This document shows positions 25,383 through 37,771 of a stretch of 64,000 nucleotides of DNA, in pieces. Numbering within the stretch: the stretch's first letter is position 1; every line of letters begins with the position of its first letter. A program made the position numbers and the translations under genes. The stretch is from Branchiostoma belcheri. Its lineage: Eukaryota > Chordata > Leptocardii > Amphioxiformes > Branchiostomatidae. Below the pieces are notes generated by a model, which saw nothing but the letters and a program-made list of their open reading frames with translations, was not told where the DNA came from and made no database searches. The stretch covers positions 71,464 through 135,463 of the forward strand of contig NW_017803413.1 of the NCBI RefSeq assembly GCF_001625305.1. The letters run 5' to 3'.

Positions 25383-26056
25383 CAAATGACCTCCACCAAC
25401 ACAGTAAACAATGCGGCAGCCGGACTCTCTCGGCAGGCCGATGATTTTGCGGCAGACTGGCGGGAGAACTGAGCAAAGACGTGTTATGGCAACCTGACTA
25501 GTTTACTGAGAGACTTGTTCTTACATCCAGCTGATCCGTCCATGGCGGGTTCAGTAAGACAGGGCCACGCGTGGCGCAGCTGAACGGAACTGGAGACGTC
25601 ATGTCCGCTGCCGCCAGGAGAAACACAATAAATGTATTGTCTGGGCACTCATGTACCCGTGCACGGCCATTGTCGGTAAAAATAGCAGAGACAGTAAGCC
25701 GGCACGGCTTGTTCTCACGTTATCTGTACACAGATTACCTGCAACTCAGGTAAGATTAATCTTGACCTTGACCTTAACAAGGCCCAGTAAGAAAAGTTTG
25801 TCAATGATAATGTAGACATTTAGCCACAGCACTGGACAGCCCACATCACCACAGACCTGTACAAGGCAAATGGTTAACGGTTTAAGGTGTCTGAAAGTTT
25901 GAAAATACCACGATGGCTTCTTGTCGGTGTGTCATTTTGGACTGAGATCATGAAAATGAATGTTAACGTTATTATGATAGTGAAGGATACTATGCCTGGT
26001 TGACGATGACTATTTCTGTGACGTATGTATGACGTTGCCATGCCGGCCCGCCCCGA
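25383..26056. other. Intergenic, no supported feature
   Basis: No exon or repeat recognised. Short open frames here overlap antisense frames and have no motif. Confidence 0.5.
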
Positions 26057-26926
26057 CAGGTGTGTCCCTCCTAACGCGTCACCCTGCCCCGCCCACACGC
26101 CCCGCCCGGCCCGCCACCTGTCTTCTGATGCTGTGAACTTTTCACCCTTGTCCCACATCTCTGCTTGCTTTCACTCCGCGTGTCAACTCAGTAATGGACA
26201 CCTTGTTCCACGCTGCACTTTTCCGACCAACAATGCCGGCTTATTTGGAAGTCATTTGCACATGTATACCTGTGCGCTCCTGGAGCCGGGCTGGCTCAGG
26301 TTACCTTAATCCGCTACGCGGACACACTCTGAAAACAGGGCCTTGGGTTTCTTCTACAACAAACAACATCATCAAAGCAAGGTCTTTTTGCCAGAGTTCT
26401 ATCAGTTTCCCCCACAGAGCACAGGTGTGTGAACTTGTCATGACACAGGTGAGACAACTCCATCCATCCATCTACACATCCATCCATCCATCCATCCATC
26501 CATCCATCCATCCATCCATCCATCCATCCATCCATCCATCTACATATCCATCCATCCATCAATCCATCCATCTACACATCCATCCATCTACATATCCATC
26601 CATCCACCCATCCCTCCATCCATCCATCCATCTATCCATTTTAGCCTCCTGTGCAGACTCTCTAGCGACCACGTTTCGTAGGGTACTAGAACGTCCATCC
26701 ATCCATCCCCCATGGTGACCTGACAGGTCCCCGTGGTGTGGTTTTACCGTGCTGACATCATCAGCACCTGTGATCGTGCCATCTTGTACCCACCTTGGAT
26801 TACTTGAGACAACGGCTTCCCAAATCCCGGGCTCATCCCCCTACCAAGCCCCCCCCCCATCCTCTCCCGTGGGCGTGTCTCTGGGGAATGTTTGAGACAG
26901 GTGATCACCTGGCCGTACTCCAGGTG
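26057..26926. promoter_or_regulatory. Candidate cis-regulatory cluster of CAGGTG/CACCTG motifs
   Basis: Eight occurrences of CAGGTG or its complement lie within 870 bp: at 26057, 26115, 26422, 26446, 26765, 26898, 26906 and 26921. About 0.4 would be expected for random sequence of even composition. Several read CAGGTGTG, which also contains a T-box half-site. Two further sites lie at 28210 and 28245. CAGGTG is bound by E-box factors and by Snail/Zeb-type zinc fingers. The position between two FoxA promoters makes an enhancer plausible, but this rests on motif density alone. Confidence 0.35.
26461..26638. repeat. CATC tetranucleotide microsatellite
   Basis: Tandem CATC units with occasional TACA interruptions run across about 180 bp, with a small satellite block near 26695-26708. 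The long open frame through it (Ile-His-Pro-Ser repeats) is an artefact of the repeat. Confidence 0.95.
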
Positions 26927-29900
26927 TGTTGGCGGGAAAATCAGCGCCCATTGCCTGCTCCCTTAAATAAAGTCGTCTGCATATTAAGGACCACACACCT
27001 CCTGTAGAACATATACCCGTATGTCCTCATTGTGGTGCTCCTGGAACCGTTCTCATTCGCATTCTTTCTGTTTTTTCTTCTTTACGACTTCAATATTCAT
27101 AATACAAACTGAAATGGGGAAGAACATAACTCAAACACACGAAAATTAGCTGTGGGGTCGCACAAGTAAATACAACAACTTCTAAGTCAACTGTTCTGAA
27201 GATAAATTCTTGTAGATCTACAGCCCTTACACGTGTATTTCCATGCCGTCTTTCAAGAAATGCTGTAAGAATGACCTGTTGTGATTCAGCAAACCTCAAT
27301 AAATACAATTAGTGTCGGACATACTTTTTCACTTTGTTCGACGAACAGCATAACCGTTTATCGCTGTACAGAGAAATGATTAGGCCGTTGTTAAGGTTTA
27401 GTTTTGCGTAACCAGCAACACGCAAGCAAACAAACGTTTCAATGAACCCGTTTGTGAGCAGTCAGCTACGAAAAATGTGCGATAAACGGAACGTTTAGAG
27501 AACTGATCACACTGTACGGGACAACCTGTAGTTGTTATTGTTAACTATTTATACATCGAAGAACAACAGCAACGATCTTATAAATGTGATTTATTTTAGT
27601 ACGCACTAATATGTTAGTGTGAAAAATAGGTGAACTTATAAGGTTATCAACCCCAAAGGAAGCCACTATCGTCTCTAGCAGCAACTGCAGCAAATGTTTT
27701 CCTATTTTTTTTTCATAGAAATTCTGATTCTTAGTTTAGGCACGCTCTGTGTACTCTACCAGTATGAACCTAAAGTACACTGACGTCTCCGGATTGGAAC
27801 TGTCCAACCTTAAGTACCTCTGTAAATTGAAGAATTAATTAAGGGCCATTTTACATGAGTGAGAAGGCCTGTAAATGTTTCTAATTATCGTATCGAAATT
27901 ATAAAGTGCTTTAGAAGTTCTGGATAAGGGTATCAATGAAGCTATGTCCGAGGAAAGGTTACGGTAATCACGTACGGACTAAAAAAAGTTCCTGACGGAG
28001 AGAAAAACAAGTCGCTGCACGTCTTTGATGTTCTGTGCGCCTGTCAGACACGTCACACACAGGGCACCCCCCGTGACGCGCGACCTGTCACCGGACATTA
28101 TGAACAATTCAGCCTATCCATCGTCTGATGGGCTTTCATTCCGTCCATCCATCATGTTGGATTTGCCCCCTGTCAGACTCACACGTTCGGTAAAGGTGTG
28201 CAGGTACCTCACCTGATGTGGCTGTGAAGTACCTGGCTTCTCCACACCTGTTTGCCCAAGTCGGCGCCCACGTAAGTGTCACCTTCCACATGACGAATGA
28301 GGGAAAAGAGCATCTTCTCTGGTCTTTCAGCTGCAGTGGCGCGTGAGTTCGGTAACATGCGTGCCGAGTTCTGCTGACCGGGTCGACAAGCTATAAGCAG
28401 CTTAGAAACTTCAATTAGTCACTCAGTTCTTACTTAATAAACACCTTGTTCTATGCAGGCCCATTTCTGAGGACATACATACGCGGTCGACCCGTATCAC
28501 GCTTTGTTGATTTCTGCGCGCGTATTTGGATGCAAGAAAAATATGAAAATAGTCGACGGGTAGACAAATAAACGCACAACGCGTAAGCTATCAATGTGAT
28601 AAACAACAACAACAAGATACATTTGTATAAATGAATGAATAAGAAAAGTTCACTAGATAAGTATTCAGGCTCTTGATATGCATAGTAACCACAAGGCTCC
28701 TTGGTACTCGATGTGAGGGGTCAATGACCGAAAGGCTCTATGTGATGATTTTCTCGTGACTAGAAGTTCCAAATCCAAGTCTATAACGGGATCTACGAAT
28801 GCTATGGTGTTTTTTGCTGTTCCTTGCACAGTACTAGAGTCTTGTGAGCAACATCTATGATCTTTGCTTGGACAATCATCAATTATCGTAGCCAGCGAAA
28901 TTCTCGAAATGAAGACTGTCTTAAAAGTTATGAAACTTGTTTGGAGATGTATTGATAACTGGGCGACATCTTAATAAGAATTTTTCACGAAAGGCGCAAA
29001 CGTCAGTACTACTACTTCTCTACCCCCACGCCAATCATCACGCCGCGCGGCTGTCAGTTGACCGAGTTCTCAATAGAATTGCACGTAGGCAAATGCGTCA
29101 TATTTACATTTGTTGCCTCTTTATTGAATACCGCGGATAGCATGTGTGACAATAGCAAGTAGTTCAATAAGTAATGACCGTTGTCCTGTATGATTTTGAC
29201 ACTGGGAGCTAACAGATTAGTTACCTAACCTTGTGCTGGGTGACACGGGGGGAGGCGGAGACCTGGCTTAGGGTCACAACAGTCTGTGTAGAGGTGTGGA
29301 TGATCATGATGTACAGGAATCAACAATAGTTAGGCGTTGTTGGTAGCAGCCTTGGTAGTAGCAACTACCGTAAGGATTGTAACGCTTACAACACCCCTAA
29401 TCTTCAATGCACACTATCGAAGCCCCTTTTCTAATGACAAAGGAGTTATTCTAATATCGAAAACAGTTTTTTAAATCATGTTGAACAGAAACACCCGAGA
29501 CCTGTGGGCCTGAGCTTCTCTGTGCGTGTTCTAGCTTTATGCACTACGACAGTCAAGCCGAATGATACGCTGAAATTTTAGTGTCCAACAACCAATTCTG
29601 ACACACATTCCCGCATACAACTGTCTTGTCAACCAGTCATGTGGAAAGTCTTTTGACCGGACTACCCTTTATGATAATAACAACATTGTGCTGACTGGAC
29701 CTTTGTATAGCTTGTACAATGTCAAATCATTTATCATTCTGAGATGTTCATGTCAGGAAACTTTAGGCTTTTAAAGTTTGTAACTTTGTTTTTATATGTA
29801 AAGGCGGTAACCTTCCAACCTGTGAAGAAAGGCCTTGTGACAAACCAATTCACAAAGACGCATGGAGGGTTGAAAGTGCAGCATCTGAAGATGAAATATG

Positions 29901-32900
29901 TGTCATTTACCATCAATCGTCCTCCGATGTGAGGAATTTGACAACAGACACGAGTTCTCCTCATGTTTACCCACACAACACCGTCAGCAGACGAGCCGTT
30001 CACACGTTTGATAAGACAGAATCGCCTGTCGCCCCGAGAACGTGAAATATTCATTCATGGCGGGAAGTCGCTAACGAGATGCAGAAATGACATGTTCCAA
30101 TCGGGCGCACTATTTATAGACAGGAGTAGATTATCACCCTCACGTTCTCCCACCTCCCGATACGGTCCCAGGCCGGTGACGCAAGCGGCGTATTGTCTAG
30201 CTGACCAATTTGATGCCAGATTTATGCGCAGGACAAACAGCGATGTTCCGGCCCGTTAGCTGCTGGTAGGGGACCAGGCCGAAACAAGGAACACCCACCA
30301 AGAGGTGAATAGGGTGATTGTAGGGGCGGGCTGACCATGCCCACCGTTATAGCGCCTTCCCACAGAGAACATTGTGCAAAAATGATGAAATTAAATCTTT
30401 ACACGTTTATGTTGTCGTAAGTCGGGAGGGGGGTTGTGTGTATCTAGGTAGATAAATCAAGTTGCAGTGTCGGTCGCTCTATCCTTTAGATGGAATGTTG
30501 AAATTCTTTTAAGAAATAAAGCTATGTTGGATTTAAACCTTGTATTATACTGGTTCTATAGTAGACTCTACCATCATTTATATAACTTATAAAATGACTC
30601 TGTTGCTCTCATAGAAGAAAGCTGCCACACAAATATCGTCTTGTCGACAGACCACACAATTGGAATTTCCGACAGTAAAACCTCCACAATCAAACTGAAA
30701 TTGATTCATAATAAAAACAGAACATGCCAGAAAAAAACACAATGGTTGAAAAGACGGTTGAGGATGGCACTGTTTCGCTGTAAAAAGTGACTTTTTGACC
30801 CCGTTAATCAGATGTGCACACACACCACTGTAGACAATTGATCAACACCGAACTCATTCATTGTCCTCCAGATTTCGATAATATGAAATGAGAGACCCTC
30901 TTTAGAGATTGAAAGAGACGGCCGCTATCTGGATGAGACCAGATTTATATCGCTTTCGTTCGAGCTCTTTGGGAACGAATTGCTCTCTGATGAAGAACCA
31001 CAGAAAGTCATGGAACAGTCGGACATTTCTCCCGAACTTGTGTGCGGCTTCTGTAGAACGCGCCTGAAGTTTGTACAGCGTGTGCGGCAGTATTACCGAT
31101 AAGTTCACGTCCTTAGAGCACACACAATGCCTGATCCAAACGCCTTTTTGCCATCTTGATAAAGAAGAAACGCGGCGACATACAAACCATGCAAGAAATT
31201 ACCATTCTCGGCTGCTTAAGCGCCAATCTCCTTACAAGCGGTGCCCTTTATGGGGCTTTGGTGTGTGTTCTGGCTCCGAGACAATAAATGTTTACAGTGT
31301 TTGGCTGGCATATTGACCCAAAATTTGGGATGTCAACAGCGTTACAAAACATCTCAAACGGACCCAGTTGCTCAGATGACAGACGAGTTGCATCCGAGTA
31401 TTTGAGTTTTGTTTTAAACGCAGTAAAACCCGTCTATTAGGTGTGACGTTTAGGAATTAAGTAAGAGAAGGCAGAAAGCTTTCAGACCATGGGAAAGTTT
31501 TGCCGACTGAAGTCATCCCACGAAAAGCCGCCCCTTGAGCTTTCATATACAGCTGCTTCAGTACTTAGACGCTCTCAATCAGAAAATACTTATGGATCGG
31601 AGCGGCTTTTTTTCTGGCTTCTAAAACTGAGCCGCGTGCACGGGGGTGTAGTAAAGCAGGGTCAGTCTCACATGGGTGCGCGCTGGAGTGACGCTGGAGG
31701 GCCACTCTACATCCAACTGCGCCCTTATATTTGCAATTTCAATAAACCCAATATTCTATAGTTTACGTTGCCAGGTATGTAAACACTTTCCCCGGCTCAC
31801 ATTTTTGACACAAGTAACTTGTGTAAAAGTCGAATTTCGAGTCGGCAAGGCTGGCGCCCTGGATTGTCTCGAAGATGTAGGGAAGATAAAAAACGCAGTT
31901 TCTCATTTCTGGAAACTGTTTATCCCTCAGAACGTGATGGAAATGTTGTTGATAATGCAGGTGACTGGCACCTCTGATAAGCAGCACGACTGGCGCCCAA
32001 CTTGACACATCTGTGAAGGTGTCGTGCATGTTTTAGACGCGGATCGCTCTTGGGTCGAGTGTAGGGCTTCCCGTAACAAGAACTCATTATGCACCTGATG
32101 TTAGACGTCCGCCATTGTAGAATGAAGTAGAATTATGTCTACGAAAACTCAGTAAAGCTTAAGTTATTTTCATCGTCACAGAAGTTGGCACAATTAGCAG
32201 TTTTTTCTCGCCCAGCTGACATTCCCAGATCGCCGTGCCGTGTGTCAGGTTGCAGACAATCCGGTGCAGGAGACCAGGTCCGGATCAGCGCTGCGTCATA
32301 ATGCCGCCCATTGTGTGGCACGGCGGATCTCCCACTCGCTTTAACACACCGCCGCAACAGATGGAACTGGCTTTTTAGACAGTATTTTCCGTACATATAT
32401 CTGTACACACTAGATTTTCGTTCCAATCAGGCATCCATAAGTGATTTTATGACATACTCCCCTCATTCAAATAACATTCCAGGTATTTGTCAATCAGCTA
32501 CTTTTCACAAGAAATGAAACATCGATGGACTGTAAGAACCTGTATTTTGACAGAAACGCACAACGTTCGGACTGTAGACAGATTTCTCACATTCAGACTT
32601 TAGTTGGCTGGAGCCTTCACCTTTCTAGTATACAACAAGCCACTTCTCATGAAGCCAAGTTTCCGGGGAGTTCTTGGCCGGGCTGACATGTTTTCCCCTG
32701 AAGTACACACGACACCTCTTGACTGTGCTGAGATGCTGACAGCGCCAGTGACTAACTCCCCTCCCCACTCCACCTGCGCGGCGCACCCTTGCGTGGTTTT
32801 CAATGTGCAGGTGTCCTCACTAAGAACCGTGCGAACTCCGTCTTGTCTCCGCCATCCAGGATACGGCAGGAAGACGGAACGTTTTTTTCAGAACCGCATA

Positions 32901-35160
32901 GTGATAGCCCGAAGAAATTACAATCACCATGTTAATATGATGGACGTGTGTAGATGTACTTTATCAACATGTTTATTTGGAAATGATTTATTTTTGAAGT
33001 AGTTTTGACAGAGAAGTACTCGTTACGCAGCATCGAAAGAACTTCCAAAGAAAATAGACTTCTAGAGGTGTACCAAGACACCTGCCCTTAGGTCTTGTGA
33101 GACTAACAATGGTCTTACCTGATTTATTGACCAGGGTTGGACACAGTAACAGGTGATAGAAATCAAGTTCAAAGTGTCAATGATGTTCATTGTCCATCCA
33201 CAATTAATACAAAGTTCCCCGGTCTACTGGTAGAACACTACATTGTACCATGCTGAACTGAGAAGTCGTTGTTCGACAGGTAATGTTTACCTACAGTAAC
33301 ACACATAGCAATATGAGTTCCAATTTAATAATGTATATATGCGGCAAGCGGTATACATATAGAATGAATTAAAGTGTCAGACTTCTTACAAGTCACTGAA
33401 ATGATTCAGCTATCGGACGTCCTCACTTGTGACAAACTGTAAGTTCCAAACTTATCCTAACGTATGGTGATTATGCCAAACCGGAATGTCAGTTATTGGG
33501 CACGAAGATACCGTCAAGCCCGACAGACTACCACATACTGCCTCCCTGTGGTTTTTACCGTGGCACGTGTCCTCCATCAGATGGTGGCTGATACAGAGCT
33601 ATAAAACCCGCCGTGCCCCGCCTGCTATCACGTCCTCACATCTCCGAGAGTAGCGGCGGCGCCCGTGTCGACTTTGGACGCTCCGTTTTATCAATAACCG
33701 CAATGTCGCGTTTTTGACCCGCCAGACGGCCCATTGTTTAACGTGCTGCATATTAATTGGCGAAAGATTTTCTCCGTATCTAAATCCTCGATCACGTTCA
33801 CACCATTGTAAGAGCGTTGCACCCATCTTTACATAAAATCCTGAGAAGTCACGGCTCCAATAAAAAGAGGTCTATTCAATTTAGGAATACGCGACTTGCT
33901 TTTGTTTTGATAATCTTTTTCCAAAGTTTTTATATGAACACCTGCAAGGTTAGCTCTGACAGGCACCTGGCTGTGGCCATGATATGTACAAACAGGACGA
34001 CGTGACTTTATCCAGACTCTGCAGTGGGAAAAATCGACACCCCGTGAGGAGAGGAACACGCAGAATTGAGTTATCAGCGGGGGGAAATTGAGTTCTGCTT
34101 CATAAATTTCATTGGGTTTCCCCAGAGCACGAGCGGCAAAAACCGCAGCAGAAAAATCCAGTTGTGTTCTGCATGGCAAGTGTGTATTGTAGGAATAACA
34201 GTCGTTCCTCTGACCAACTCTCACACAGCAATTTCTCCGAGAACTCCAGGCAGAGATCGTGCTTACTGTTCTCCTCACCCAAAATCTTTATTTGAGCATT
34301 AGAGGCTCGTGTTGAAACGGAAGGACTGCTGGAAATGACAAATCCGTTGTTGAGCTGAAGTGAAAGAGCTGCTTGTTGAACATAACATCCTACCATACAC
34401 ACGTACAGAACCAGTCTTTACTCTGGGACACCTGGGGAATCCTTTGTAAACTGATTGACAGAGAGCAAACCAACTAATTAATTGGAGCAAACATAGCCCG
34501 CGGGAGGGGCGGAGGACCGGGCAGATGTCCTGAGAAGACGGCTGTACGTTCAGAAAGTTGGTCTGTCAACAGAATAAGTCGGAAATCTGAACTTTTCGGC
34601 CTAAAATCCTATTGGTTTCGTGGGTGTCCTGCTTAACAAAAACAGTGGTTACGGTTTTGTTCCTTTATAGGTCAGTATGGGGGGTTTGCCACACACATTG
34701 ACCATTCTCATTTCAGATGCAGGACTTTGAGCTGGGAACTGTGCGCAGGGCACCCGAGTAAAAACTTTTATGGTTTAAGTGTGGCTAACTGCCCTCATTC
34801 GATCCTGATTGACCTGAAAGAATAAATCCGCAGGACAATTGACGAGCAGAGCTGTTGTGGGTCAGGGTGGGGGGTATAATCCCGGAGACTTGCCTCGCTC
34901 CGCATGGCAGGTGTACGGAGAAGAATAGTGGGAGTTTGGCGGCAGTGCTGAGTCACACCTACGTGCTACTCTATCCCGTAAATCGGCCCGACGTGAGATC
35001 AGCGCCAGCCAGGCCAGCCCCGACTTATCGACGCTACTTTTGTGACTGTCCATATCTTTAAAAATCATAATAATTACGGGGCCGACCCACCCTGTGCTTT
35101 AGAACACCCGTGTTCCTGGAGACCCGCACCCGCCTAAAGAATTCTCGAGCCGTACGTGTC
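26927..35160. other. Intergenic region between the FoxA genes, copy 2 side
   Basis: No supported exon. Consensus forkhead sites TGTTTAC/GTAAACA occur at 29964-29970, 31289-31295, 31779-31785 and 33284-33290. They are scattered and could be by chance. Open frames of up to about 150 codons near 32.6 and 34.0-34.4 kb are overlapped by antisense frames and lack motifs. Confidence 0.45.
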
Positions 35161-35190
35161 ACCCACGTTTCGACAGCTCCACAATAGCTC

Positions 35191-35579
35191 TGACGTCAAA
35201 CAGTACATTCAGGAAGACAAAATTTATCGACACGGGCCCGCTGACTCACGCGGCCCGCTTCGTTACCCCTCAAAAGACGCGCTTTCTGTGGTTGAACTTT
35301 CCCGGAGGGGTATTAAGTTGAAAAGTTTGAAACAGCACAAGGGGTATCGATATAACGATGTTTGCTTTGACCGTGTTTTACCTGCATTGTTTGTAAGGGC
35401 ACTAAAGGATGGACGGCCTCTAATGGCTCACCAACAAACTTTTAATAAAATGACTTATACGGGGCAGAGGCGGGGCTTAGCGAGGTCGGACGTGTCAATA
35501 TTCCGGGCCCGCCGCGCAGTCTCATTTGCACGGAGACAATCACGGGGCGGGGCCAGCCAATCTGTTGGCGTTAGCCAAT
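35191..35579 (+). promoter_or_regulatory. FoxA copy 2 promoter: CRE, AP-1, GC and CCAAT boxes
   Basis: A perfect CRE palindrome TGACGTCA is at 35191-35198 and an AP-1 site TGACTCA at 35242-35248. A GC box GGGGCGGGGC is at 35544-35553, and two CCAAT boxes lie 18 bp apart at 35557-35561 and 35575-35579. They sit 135-520 bp before the FoxA copy 2 ATG in a GC-rich stretch with no TATA box. This is a classic CpG-island-type promoter layout; the start site itself is not visible. Confidence 0.55.
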
Positions 35580-35712
35580 TTGCTCAGAAGTTGACCCCGC
35601 TCATTTCTTGTTTGCGCTCCGTGTAATCGGACGGTGTTCCCCTCGCGAGCGCTGCAGCGTGACGACCACAACAGAAAACACGGAAGACAAACTTGGTTTC
35701 CTCAGCAGAGAC

Positions 35713-37044
35713 ATGATGCTTTCACCGAAGTCGGCCTACGAAGCCCAAGGCGGCTCTCCCAGCAGCATGCAGGCCATGACTGCCATGACCACCGGGAACT
35801 CCTACAGCCCGAGCAGCTACACGTCTTCGGGCTACTCCGTGACGCAGAGCATGACCACGCTTGGCTCGTCTTACACCACCGGCATGAACGGTGTAGGGAT
35901 GGGCACCATACCGCCCTCCCACACCAGCATGACCACCATGGGGATGAACAGTGTCCCCGGGAGTCAGCTCACCACGATGTCCACCATGGGCGCCCAGCAC
36001 CCCGGCCTAACCAACAGCCTGGGCGTCGGGATGGCGCACCCCGGGCAGAGCATGAGCCCCATGACCATGCAGGGCAGCGTCAACGGCGTCAACATGAACC
36101 TGACGAGGGAAGACGTGCTGAACCGACAGAAGCAGTACCGGCGCAGCTACACACACGCCAAGCCGCCCTACTCCTACATCGCACTCATCACCATGGCTGT
36201 TCAAAGTTCTCCCAACAAGATGGTAACGCTTAGTGAGATTTACCAATTCATCATGGACTTGTTCCCGTTCTACCGACAGAACCAGCAGCGCTGGCAGAAC
36301 TCCATCAGACACAGTCTGTCCTTCAACGACTGTTTCGTTAAAGTCCAGCGCACCCCCGACCGGCCGGGCAAGGGCAGCTACTGGACCCTGCACCCGAATG
36401 CTCACAGTATGTTCGAGAACGGCTGCTACCTGCGCAGACAGAAGCGCTTCAAGTGCGAGAGAAAAGCAGCGATGAAGGCCGAGCAGAAGGCGGAGAACGA
36501 GGAGGTGCTGTCCAGCGCACCTGCCGGGCAGCAGCCGCCGCCACAGGCCAACACACCGGTCCACAACAGCCCGACTCCAGAAAGTACCCACGTTAGCTCG
36601 TCCCCCATGACCGTCACCACCCAGACCCCCTCGCCGACCCTGACACAGCTCACTCAGCCCAAGCCCCTGGCGCCCACCGCCGTGCCCGTGCAATCGCAGC
36701 ATCCCCAGGACCAGCTCGGCTACCCCACGCGCCCCATCCCGCAGACCTCACCCATGTCCGCCGCTATGTCCATGTACAGCACCGATCATATCAAGACATC
36801 AGTCCACCCGTCCTTCCACCACCCGTTCTCCATCAACTCTATCATCTCCCAAGACCACAAACTGACCGAACTGAAGGGGTATGACCCCATGCAGTACTCG
36901 GGCTATGCCTCTATGTACAACACCAACCCCAGCGTCGTGCCCAAGCAAGAAATGGAAACTCCGGCATCCACAGAACCCGCCACGGGCTACTTCTCAGGGT
37001 ACGTGCCACAGTATTCCTCAACTGCCTCAACGCTCCAGTCCTAA
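35713..37044 (+). CDS. foxA: FoxA (HNF3) forkhead transcription factor, copy 2
   Basis: Second FoxA pioneer transcription factor, 443 residues, single coding exon. The frame is open upstream to an in-frame TAG at 35572, but it has no ATG before 35713; that ATG has a purine at -3 and a second ATG follows directly. A splice-acceptor-like GGTTTCCTCAG ends at 35706, so a 5' untranslated intron is possible. The N-terminal part (about 1-140) is rich in Met, Ser, Thr and Gly. The forkhead domain is at about 144-252 with the recognition helix [13 protein letters not shown] unchanged. The linker (about 255-355) is rich in Pro, Ser, Thr and Gln but lacks the Gln/His run of copy 1. C-terminal motifs are [13 protein letters not shown] (370-382, EH1-like), [13 protein letters not shown] (386-398) and [10 protein letters not shown] (424-433). 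DRPGKGSYW in the forkhead is shared with copy 1, whereas fly and vertebrate FoxA proteins have DKPGKGSFW; this favours a duplication within lancelets. Copy 2 faces mipol1 tail to tail, as FOXA1 faces MIPOL1 in human. Confidence 0.97.
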   Translation: MMLSPKSAYEAQGGSPSSMQAMTAMTTGNSYSPSSYTSSGYSVTQSMTTLGSSYTTGMNGVGMGTIPPSHTSMTTMGMNSVPGSQLTTMSTMGAQHPGLTNSLGVGMAHPGQSMSPMTMQGSVNGVNMNLTREDVLNRQKQYRRSYTHAKPPYSYIALITMAVQSSPNKMVTLSEIYQFIMDLFPFYRQNQQRWQNSIRHSLSFNDCFVKVQRTPDRPGKGSYWTLHPNAHSMFENGCYLRRQKRFKCERKAAMKAEQKAENEEVLSSAPAGQQPPPQANTPVHNSPTPESTHVSSSPMTVTTQTPSPTLTQLTQPKPLAPTAVPVQSQHPQDQLGYPTRPIPQTSPMSAAMSMYSTDHIKTSVHPSFHHPFSINSIISQDHKLTELKGYDPMQYSGYASMYNTNPSVVPKQEMETPASTEPATGYFSGYVPQYSSTASTLQS

Positions 37045-37765
37045 AGACTGCCAACAACACCTCCAGTGGACACTCGCAACGTCTAAGACAAGGTAATAAT
37101 CTGAAGACTCGAATATAATATGACTCTGAAGCATTTTCCGTCATAAAGACGGCCCTCATGTACAGGAAGTACACAAGCCAAACTCCCCGTGAACTGCAAA
37201 TTCTCCCATGTGTATCTTCCCTGTTGTAGTTGTGTTTGTTGATTCATGAAGAGACTGTAAACTATACAACACGTTTGTACACATTATCACATGTATAGGA
37301 TAGTATGTTCAACTCAGTAAGGACCGGTCTTTAAACAACCAATCTGTATTGATGACAAATAATTTCTGCTGATCCTCGAACATGGCAATGTTGCCTGTGT
37401 ATATTTACCGTTCAGCTTAGAAAGCAAATTCACTTGACTGTTGCGAGAAATAACGTTAACTTGAGTGCAACCCAGCATTTGTCGGGCGAACCTACCCAAG
37501 CAATATTACCTGATCAGACAGATGTGCGGTCAAGTCTATCATATGTAAAGTTTTGATCAAAACGTTAGTTAAAACGGCTCGCTCATCAGCTGATTGACCA
37601 CCCCATGATTTGAGATTACGAATTATAAGATTATATTTTGTGCCAATATATGTGAAAAAACTTGATGACTATGTATAGATAAAATATGTGTTAGTTTCTT
37701 ATCTTGATTTTAGCTGTAGCACTGTATAGTTCCTGTTTCTGCTAGAGGAAAGACGAGAAAATCGA

Positions 37766-37771
37766 ATTAAA
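37766..37771 (+). terminator. Candidate poly(A) signal of FoxA copy 2
   Basis: ATTAAA, the commonest variant of the poly(A) signal, lies about 720 bp after the stop codon in AT-rich sequence. I saw no canonical AATAAA nearer to the stop. The choice is tentative. Confidence 0.4.

Noticed and set aside
26194-26718. Frame encoding Ile-His-Pro-Ser repeats
   Set aside because: It is produced by the CATC microsatellite; the flanks have no coding character.
35156-35626. Plus-strand 156-codon frame just before FoxA copy 2
   Set aside because: It starts at GTG, lies across the GC-rich promoter with its CCAAT and GC boxes, and shows no motif. A chance frame in a CpG-rich promoter is more likely.
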